Of a stretch of 64,000 nt of DNA, positions 58,528 to 64,000 are shown in pieces. The position numbers were made by a program, and so were the translations under genes. Source of the DNA: a virus. Below the pieces are notes generated by a model. That model did no database searches. It saw only the letters and a program-made list of their open reading frames with translations, and was not told where the DNA came from. The stretch lies in the IMG/VR virus record IMGVR_UViG_3300042937_000216, positions 1 through 64,000 of that record, one strand, 5' to 3'. The number at the start of each line of letters is the position of its first letter. Within the stretch, counting starts at the first letter, position 1.

Positions 58528-59814
58528 ATGGATTATAAAATCAAAGACATTGGACTTGCGGCGTGGGGTCATAAAGAAATAGCCATTGCTGAAACGGAAA
58601 TGCCGGGCCTAATGGCAGTACGTGAAGAATACAAAGAATCACAACCACTTAAAGGCGCTCGCATCGCAGGGTCACTACACATGACTATTCAAACTGCGGT
58701 ACTTGTACAGACTCTGATCGCGCTAGGAGCAACAGTGCGTTGGAGTAGTTGTAATATTTTTAGTACACAAGACCATGCCGCGGCTGCCTTAGCTGACCTG
58801 GGTATTCCTGTGTTTGCTTGGAAAGGTGAAACAGAGGAAGAATACTGGGATTGTATTCAACGCACCCTACATGGTCCAGATGGTTGGACACCTAATATGC
58901 TATTAGATGATGGACATGATCTAACCTATTATATACACAAACACCACCCGGGCCTATTAGGTAATATCCGTGGAGTGACAGAAGAAACCACAACTGGTAT
59001 ACACAAAATTAACGAAGCAATTGCCAAAGGTCAATTCCACCTGCGTGCTATTAACGTTAACGACTCAGTGACTAAAACTAAGTTTGATAATCTATACGGT
59101 TGTCGTGAAAGCCTAGTTGATGCTGTTAAACGTGCTACAGATGTTATGATTGCTGGTAAGATTGCTGTGGTAGCAGGCTATGGCGATGTAGGCAAAGGTT
59201 CAGCCGCTAGTCTACGTGCTCTGTCAGCTCAAGTTTGGGTAACTGAAGTAGATCCAATCTGCGCCTTACAGGCCGCAATGGAAGGTTACAAGGTTGTTAC
59301 CATGGACTATGCCGCAGACAAAGCAGACATCTTTGTAACAGCCACAGGTAACATCAATGTTATCACACACGATCATATGACGGCTATGAAGAACAACGCT
59401 ATTGTATGTAACATTGGTCACTTTGACAGCGAGATTGATATTGCTAGTATTGCTGGTTACGAGTGGGATGAAATCAAACCACAGGTAGATCATGTGACCA
59501 TGCCAAGTGGTCGTAAGATTATTGTTCTAGCTAAGGGACGACTAGTAAACTTAGGTTGCGGTACAGGACATCCTAGCTTTGTTATGTCAAACAGCTTTAC
59601 CAATCAAGTGCTAGCACAGATTGAAATGTTCCAAAACTGGGAAGACTACAATACTGGTAGTATTCATTTGTTGCCTAAACACCTAGATGAAAAAGTAGCT
59701 AAACTACACCTAGCACAAATTGGTGCGCAACTAACAGAGTTGTCAACGGATCAAGCTAACTACATTGGCGTTAGAGTAGAAGGTCCATATAAAGCAGAAA
59801 CATATAGGTACTAA
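58528..59814 (+). CDS. ahcY: S-adenosyl-L-homocysteine hydrolase
   Basis: 428 aa, full length for the family. '[20 protein letters not shown]' (substrate domain), '[14 protein letters not shown]', 'LLDDGHDLT', 'GVTEETTTG', NAD-binding '[20 protein letters not shown]', and the C-terminal 'PYKAETYRY' with the terminal Lys/Tyr that reach into the neighbouring subunit. It splits SAH into adenosine and homocysteine, removing the inhibitor formed by methyltransferases. A complete copy on a phage is unusual and fits the SAM-using enzymes around it. Confidence 0.95.
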   Translation: MDYKIKDIGLAAWGHKEIAIAETEMPGLMAVREEYKESQPLKGARIAGSLHMTIQTAVLVQTLIALGATVRWSSCNIFSTQDHAAAALADLGIPVFAWKGETEEEYWDCIQRTLHGPDGWTPNMLLDDGHDLTYYIHKHHPGLLGNIRGVTEETTTGIHKINEAIAKGQFHLRAINVNDSVTKTKFDNLYGCRESLVDAVKRATDVMIAGKIAVVAGYGDVGKGSAASLRALSAQVWVTEVDPICALQAAMEGYKVVTMDYAADKADIFVTATGNINVITHDHMTAMKNNAIVCNIGHFDSEIDIASIAGYEWDEIKPQVDHVTMPSGRKIIVLAKGRLVNLGCGTGHPSFVMSNSFTNQVLAQIEMFQNWEDYNTGSIHLLPKHLDEKVAKLHLAQIGAQLTELSTDQANYIGVRVEGPYKAETYRY

Positions 59815-59818
59815 GATT

Positions 59819-60916
59819 ATGAAAATAACTAAAATCCCAGGGTTAGGTAGATTTGGAGTTATCATTGATGACTTAGATCTTAATAACATTACCAACGAAG
59901 AGTGGTTAGCTATTGGCCAGCAACATTTACAGAACCTTGTAACTGTTTTTAGAAAAGCCAATATAACCAAAGAGCGTCAAATTGAACTGACAAACATGTT
60001 AGGTGCTCAACGTTTTGGTACTAAAAATTACTTTATCAACAAGTATAAACAACCATGGGATCTTATTATTGCCTTGGCATTGGAAGATGACAAGTCAATT
60101 GATAGTTTAGATCGTACAGTGATACGTAGCTGTATTAGTGCGCAAGAGCACACAGATACAGGCTACGATATTACACGAGTACAGGGTGGATATGATGCCA
60201 ACGGCAATCCATTGGGTATGTTTGCTGAAGGTGAATTGTTGTGGCACAGTAACGAAAGTGGTACATTAACGTTTACTCCAGGTGTTAGTTTACTAGCGGC
60301 CAAAAACGTAGTAGGCAGTGCCACAGGATTCCTGACCACAACTGACTATTACGAATCAGTGCCGGATAGTTTTCGCCGTGAGTTAGATGAAATGATAGTC
60401 CTACATAGATTTACTCCGGGTAAGATCTGCCCTGGACTAAACAAAAAACAAGACATCATTATGAATCTTAACATGTGCCCATATGATGATACAGAAATTC
60501 CAATGATCATGACTAGCCCAGGCGGAGTCAAAGGTCTACACTATAGTGTTAACACAGTGTGGAGTATCAAAGGCATGACCAAGAAAGAAAGTGATAAAGT
60601 CTTTGCTCGTATTAACAAAGAATTATTTGTACCTGAGTACACCTACGATCATTGGTATGAAAACGAAGGCGATTGGTTATTATTTGATAACTCAATTACA
60701 CAGCACAGACGTTTGGGTAATATTAAAGATCGTTTATGCTATCGTATACAGCATGACTACACTAATATTCAAAATGGTGTTTGGTATCCTTACGCACAGA
60801 AAGATATTCAACGTAGATATGAGCAAGAAATACGTAGATTTATCAAAGCAACAGGACATAAAGATTTTAAACTACCACCACGTAGGCTCGCTGACTTTAT
60901 TCCTTTTTTTAAATAA
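59819..60916 (+). CDS. TauD/TfdA-like dioxygenase with HxN site
   Basis: 365 aa. 'FGVIIDDLDL' opens the TauD-type fold. 'ELLWHSNESGTLTFTPGVSL' gives metal-ligand H143, with N145 in place of the usual Asp; the distal His is H296 in 'WLLFDNSITQHRRLGN', followed by Arg residues for 2-oxoglutarate. TauD-like enzymes hydroxylate small molecules. The Asp-to-Asn change may weaken or retune iron binding. Starts 4 bp after the ahcY stop. Confidence 0.75.
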   Translation: MKITKIPGLGRFGVIIDDLDLNNITNEEWLAIGQQHLQNLVTVFRKANITKERQIELTNMLGAQRFGTKNYFINKYKQPWDLIIALALEDDKSIDSLDRTVIRSCISAQEHTDTGYDITRVQGGYDANGNPLGMFAEGELLWHSNESGTLTFTPGVSLLAAKNVVGSATGFLTTTDYYESVPDSFRRELDEMIVLHRFTPGKICPGLNKKQDIIMNLNMCPYDDTEIPMIMTSPGGVKGLHYSVNTVWSIKGMTKKESDKVFARINKELFVPEYTYDHWYENEGDWLLFDNSITQHRRLGNIKDRLCYRIQHDYTNIQNGVWYPYAQKDIQRRYEQEIRRFIKATGHKDFKLPPRRLADFIPFFK

Positions 60917-60919
60917 CTA

Positions 60920-61453
60920 ATGCTTAATCAGTTGATATCTTTTTTTAAATCTAAAGAAAGTTATAGAACTCTACTAATGTTTGGGTCAGTTACTGACAGT
61001 GCCGCGGCAGAAATTACTGTCGACGGCACTATTGTACATTCTGGACCACTGACATCTGGTCTATTATTTAAATTTGTAACAAATGTAAAGGTACATGGAA
61101 CTGTAGACGTTAATATTAAATTAATCTATGGGTCATTTACTATTAATAATATTAGAGCCAGATACCCGGCACTAATTAATAATAGTTACCGAGGCTATAT
61201 AGACTTTCCACAACCAATTAGTCAACCCATTATTGATCACACACTACCACTAGTAGTCAATGATACTATATCATACAAACATTTTATGTATAATGGACCT
61301 AAGCAATGGTTAACAAATTCAAAATCAAACCAGCGTGTTGTAGTAATAGAAGATTATTACACAGCGGCCAAAACAGGCGTCATTAAAACAGATTGGCAGT
61401 ACTACTACAAGACTATTAATATAGAAGAATTAGATAATATAAATCTACACTAA
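60920..61453 (+). CDS. Hypothetical beta-rich protein
   Basis: 177 aa. Strand-rich N-terminal half ('YRTLLMFGSVTDSAAAEITV', 'VKVHGTVDVNIKLIYGSFTI'), Tyr-rich C-terminus. No family recognised. It closes the cassette 3 bp after the dioxygenase and may be a binding or scaffolding partner. The first porin gene follows after a 139-bp gap. Confidence 0.55.
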   Translation: MLNQLISFFKSKESYRTLLMFGSVTDSAAAEITVDGTIVHSGPLTSGLLFKFVTNVKVHGTVDVNIKLIYGSFTINNIRARYPALINNSYRGYIDFPQPISQPIIDHTLPLVVNDTISYKHFMYNGPKQWLTNSKSNQRVVVIEDYYTAAKTGVIKTDWQYYYKTINIEELDNINLH

Positions 61454-61523
61454 CTAATTTGCTCAAAAAGCTGTTAAAACCCCGCTAGATCATTATATAA
61501 TATTTTATTGCTAGTATCAGCCA

Positions 61524-61531
61524 TATAAATA
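61524..61531 (+). promoter_or_regulatory. TATAAATA late-type motif before the first porin
   Basis: A perfect TATAAATA in the 139-bp gap, 61 nt before the porin ATG. If real, the porin is a phage late gene. The mRNA leader carries ribosome-binding site AGAGGAAA at about 61580. Confidence 0.5.
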
Positions 61532-61592
61532 AAACTGTGGCTTATACGCACCCATGTGGCATAAAAGCAACAATTAACAAAGAGGAAACACA

Positions 61593-62804
61593 ATGAAGAA
61601 ATTATTATTAGCAACACTATTAGCAAGTATGTACTCTACAGCTAACGCTGGCATTCAAATCCCAGCAGGTGACTGGACATTAGACATTGGTGGCGTGGTA
61701 AACGCTTACTATACTAATACACGCGGTACAGGTGATGTAGTAGTTGGTGGCCTTGGTGGTCCTAACAGCACAGGCCAACGTAATGAATCAAATATTACAA
61801 CTGGTTTATTACCAAACGTATTATCAGTTTCTGGTAAATCACGTCAAAATGATTTAGACATCGGTTTTACTATCGCAATTAATCCAGGCGCTTCAACTAC
61901 AGCGGCTGGTGATCAAGGCGCTAACCAAGAAAATCGTCAAGCATTTTTAACCATTGGTGACAAATCATGGGGTAGCGTAAAACTAGGTAAAGACCTAGGC
62001 ATTTTCGCTAGTGATGCTATCTTAAATGATATGACATTGTTGGGTGTAGGTTCTGGTGCTGGCGCACTAGCTGGTAACACAACAACATTGGGTCGTATTG
62101 GTACTGGCTTCATGTACGCTGATTGGAAATCACAAATTGCTTACACATCACCAAACTTTAATGGCTTTAGCTTTACGGCTGGTGTAACACAAGCATGGAA
62201 TGCTCAAACAGCTGACCTAAGTGCTGTGACTGCGGGTGTACAAGCTGCTTCAGCAACTTCAACAGGCCGTGGCGGTGCTCAACCAGCATTTGAAGGTAAA
62301 CTATCATACTCATTAGAAGGTCCTATCGCTGCTAAAGTATGGTCAAGTGCTATTTCACAAAAAGTTGAAGGTGTAACTGGCTCTGCAGCAGATGACCGCG
62401 CTTATGCTTGGGACGTTGGTACAAACTTGGCTGCTGGCCCATATGGTTTAACTGCTTACTACTTTGATGGTAAAGGTATTGGCCGTACACTACAATTAGC
62501 TGATGGTTTTGATACTACTGGTCGCCGTCGTGATTCAAACGGCGGATACGTTCAAGGTACATACACATTGCCTACAGCTACTAAACTTGGCGTAAGCTGG
62601 GGTCAAAGTAAACTAGATCGTAATAGTGGTGAAACAGCTACCGCATTAGTTTCGAAAAACGAAATGTGGACAGTTGGTGCTTATCACCCACTTACAAAAC
62701 ACGTTAATCTAGTTGCTGAATACTCAGACGTTAAATCAGAAGCACAAAATGGTGCTGAAGGTAAATCACGTTCAGTATCAGCAGGTGCTATCTTATTCTT
62801 CTAA
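61593..62804 (+). CDS. Outer-membrane porin (Gram-negative type)
   Basis: 403 aa. Signal peptide 'MKKLLLATLLASMYSTANAG' with an AxA-type cleavage site. The mature chain alternates amphipathic strands ('WTLDIGGVVNAYYTNTRGTG', 'FLTIGDKSWGSVKLGKDLGI', 'IAYTSPNFNGFSFTAGVTQA', 'MWTVGAYHPLTKHVNLVAEY') and ends with Phe ('AGAILFF'), the signal for outer-membrane insertion by BAM. Best fit is the general porin group of betaproteobacteria (porin_4-like). It is bounded by a late-type motif and a rho-independent terminator. A porin inside a phage genome is unusual. Confidence 0.85.
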   Translation: MKKLLLATLLASMYSTANAGIQIPAGDWTLDIGGVVNAYYTNTRGTGDVVVGGLGGPNSTGQRNESNITTGLLPNVLSVSGKSRQNDLDIGFTIAINPGASTTAAGDQGANQENRQAFLTIGDKSWGSVKLGKDLGIFASDAILNDMTLLGVGSGAGALAGNTTTLGRIGTGFMYADWKSQIAYTSPNFNGFSFTAGVTQAWNAQTADLSAVTAGVQAASATSTGRGGAQPAFEGKLSYSLEGPIAAKVWSSAISQKVEGVTGSAADDRAYAWDVGTNLAAGPYGLTAYYFDGKGIGRTLQLADGFDTTGRRRDSNGGYVQGTYTLPTATKLGVSWGQSKLDRNSGETATALVSKNEMWTVGAYHPLTKHVNLVAEYSDVKSEAQNGAEGKSRSVSAGAILFF

Positions 62805-62828
62805 GATTTACTTCTTAGTTTAATAATT

Positions 62829-62856
62829 AAAAAGCCCCTTAACTGGGGCTTTTTTA
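62829..62856 (+). terminator. Rho-independent terminator after the first porin
   Basis: AAAGCCCC (62831-62838), loop TTAACT, GGGGCTTT (62845-62852) and a T-run. Confidence 0.92.
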
Positions 62857-62859
62857 CGG

Positions 62860-62920
62860 CTGTAATAAAAATTTAATCTGTTTGTAACACTACTGTAATC
62901 TTTGTGTGTTTAAATAATAT
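62860..62920 (+). promoter_or_regulatory. Double Pho box-like array and -10 for the OprP-type porin
   Basis: Four 7-mers lie in exact 11-bp phase: CTGTAAT (62860), ATTTAAT (62871), TTGTAAC (62882), CTGTAAT (62893), each followed by 4 bases. This is the direct-repeat layout of PhoB boxes (CTGTCAT-like 7-mer plus 4 bp). A -10-like TAATAT at 62915-62920 sits 11 bp after the last unit with no -35, as in PhoB-activated promoters. AAGGGG precedes the ATG at 62938. Confidence 0.65.
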
Positions 62921-62937
62921 ATATAAGGGGAATATTA

Positions 62938-64000
62938 ATGACCATACAAAAGATTAAATCAATAATGTATTATGTAGTGATAGCACTAGCAGTATCAGTT
63001 GCAGGATTAAAGCAAGCGCATGCCGACAGCACTAGCGACATTGTTAACGCACTAGTTATGAAGGGTGTACTTACAGAAGAAGAAGGCGCACTTATAACCA
63101 AAGGACACAGCGGAGAAAAAGTAGCTGCTAAAAAAGAAAAAGACACTACTGTACATGCGGCTAGTAAAATGAACATTCGTGGCTATTTACAAGTGCGCAA
63201 TACTACTATGCTTAGTGGTGACGAAGGAGTCAACCTTTGGTCAGATCGATCTGTAGGTAATAAAAACTCTCTTGCTGATCAAGACAAAAACTTTCTTATC
63301 CGTCGAGCACGTGTGATCATTTCTGGTTCAGCTGGTGATCGTTTAGATTACTATATTCAACCCGACTTTGCTAGTACAGCAGGTACCACAGGTAACGTTG
63401 CTCAACTACGTGATGCTTACGGTGACGTGAATCTAACCAAAGACAAAGTACATCGTGTACGTGTAGGCCAAAGTAAAGTACCATATGGCTTTGAGAATTT
63501 ACAATCTTCACAAAATCGGTTAGCACTTGATCGTGCTGACGCATTTAATAGTGCGGTGCGTGATGAACGTGATTTAGGTGCGTTCTACTACTACACACCT
63601 GATAATATACAAAAGCTGTTTAAAGAAATACAAGATGCAGGATTAAAACATTCAGGAAACTACGGTATGTTTGGCATTGGTGTGTATAACGGTCAAGGTG
63701 CTAACCAACAAGATCGTAATGATAATTACCACACAGTAGCACGTCTTACTTACCCATGGAAAACAGAAAGCGGCCAAATATACGAAGCTGGTGTACAAGG
63801 TTATACAGGCAAGTATGTAAGAACAGGTAGTGCGTATAGAAGAAATATGGGCAACAACGTTTACGCAACTAAAACACCAACATTAGAACCAGGCAACACC
63901 ACTGGATTCAAAGACGAACGTATGGGTGTAAGTTTTATGATGTACCCACAACCGTTTGGTCTACAAGGTGAGTGGAACTGGGGCAAAACTCCTGGCTTAG
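62938..64000 (+). CDS. OprP/OprO-type phosphate-selective porin (3' partial)
   Basis: Open from the ATG at 62938 to the window end (354 codons visible). Signal peptide with 'VVIALAVSVAGLKQAHA'. 'ALVMKGVLTEEEGALI' is the short N-terminal helix region; 'MNIRGYLQVRNTT', 'FLIRRARVIISGSAGDRLDY', 'QLRDAYGDVNL', 'RVRVGQSKVPYGFENLQSSQ' and 'RDERDLGAFYYYTP' are the conserved strands of the phosphate-selective porin O/P family. It would form an outer-membrane channel for phosphate or polyphosphate. The upstream Pho box-like array supports control by phosphate starvation. Confidence 0.88.
   Translation, partial: MTIQKIKSIMYYVVIALAVSVAGLKQAHADSTSDIVNALVMKGVLTEEEGALITKGHSGEKVAAKKEKDTTVHAASKMNIRGYLQVRNTTMLSGDEGVNLWSDRSVGNKNSLADQDKNFLIRRARVIISGSAGDRLDYYIQPDFASTAGTTGNVAQLRDAYGDVNLTKDKVHRVRVGQSKVPYGFENLQSSQNRLALDRADAFNSAVRDERDLGAFYYYTPDNIQKLFKEIQDAGLKHSGNYGMFGIGVYNGQGANQQDRNDNYHTVARLTYPWKTESGQIYEAGVQGYTGKYVRTGSAYRRNMGNNVYATKTPTLEPGNTTGFKDERMGVSFMMYPQPFGLQGEWNWGKTPGL

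Noticed and set aside
61496-61501. TATAAT as a sigma70 promoter for the first porin
   Set aside because: No recognisable -35 at the right distance; the TATAAATA at 61524 is the better candidate.
61454-61592. Prophage end or attachment site between phage genes and porins
   Set aside because: No integrase, no direct repeat pair and no tRNA-derived repeat seen here; T4-like phages are virulent. Host DNA beyond 64000 cannot be excluded from this window.

Overview
The window is a stretch of a large T4-like tailed phage genome (Caudoviricetes, myovirus type). Recognisable T4 homologues are neck proteins gp13 and gp14, tail completion protein gp15, dNMP kinase gp1, sheath gp18, tube gp19, a gp54-like protein, gp4, both terminase subunits (gp16-like and gp17), gp32, UvsX and UvsY. 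The style of the fibre proteins, the GATAAATA/TATAAATA late-promoter motifs and the many auxiliary metabolic genes resemble aquatic T4-like phages (cyanophages, pelagiphages). Two outer-membrane porin genes at the right end point to a Gram-negative host. The first porin looks betaproteobacterial, so a freshwater or marine betaproteobacterium is the best guess, but this is inference.

Layout. 1-9.8 kb: repeat-rich tail fibre/collar proteins, a small 2OG oxygenase, a ParB-like protein and a glycosyltransferase-like protein. 9.8-13.0 kb (minus strand): Nudix hydrolase, gp15, gp14. 13.1-30.3 kb: small genes, gp13, dNMP kinase, an HNH endonuclease, sheath, tube, gp54-like, gp4, gp16-like, virion-type unknowns, gp17 and a 685-aa unknown. 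30.4-33.9 kb: a radical SAM enzyme, two paralogous glycosyltransferase-like proteins and an SGNH hydrolase. 34.0-41.1 kb: gp32, UvsX, UvsY interleaved with two more radical SAM enzymes and a methyltransferase. 41.1-44.7 kb: a nucleotidyltransferase-cupin gene interrupted or rebuilt by an HNH endonuclease and carrying a frameshift, a 374-aa unknown and an orphan DNA methyltransferase. 44.7-50.0 kb: a tRNA array of 26 canonical tRNAs covering all 20 amino acids plus one aberrant class II-shaped tRNA. Strongly structured non-coding spacers lie between the tRNAs, together with an RNase H-like YkuK protein and a dual-specificity phosphatase. 50.0-54.1 kb: a glycan/headgroup cassette (glycosyltransferases, APH-type kinase, nucleotidyltransferase-HAD fusion). 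54.2-61.5 kb: a tight cassette with a SAM methyltransferase, a B12-type radical SAM enzyme, a desaturase-like membrane di-iron protein, a flavodoxin-fold oxidoreductase, S-adenosylhomocysteine hydrolase and a TauD-like dioxygenase. 61.6-64.0 kb: two porins, the second (OprP/OprO type, cut by the window end) behind an 11-bp-phased array that reads as a double Pho box.

Control. Two promoter classes are visible. One is a family of near-consensus sigma70 promoters (TTGACA, 17 bp, TATAAT) in front of small genes and tRNAs, several with the start codon only 6-10 nt past the -10, which suggests leaderless mRNAs. The other is a set of GATAAATA/TATAAATA late-type motifs in front of structural genes, gp32 and the first porin. 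All assignments come from reading motifs by eye; no database search was run.
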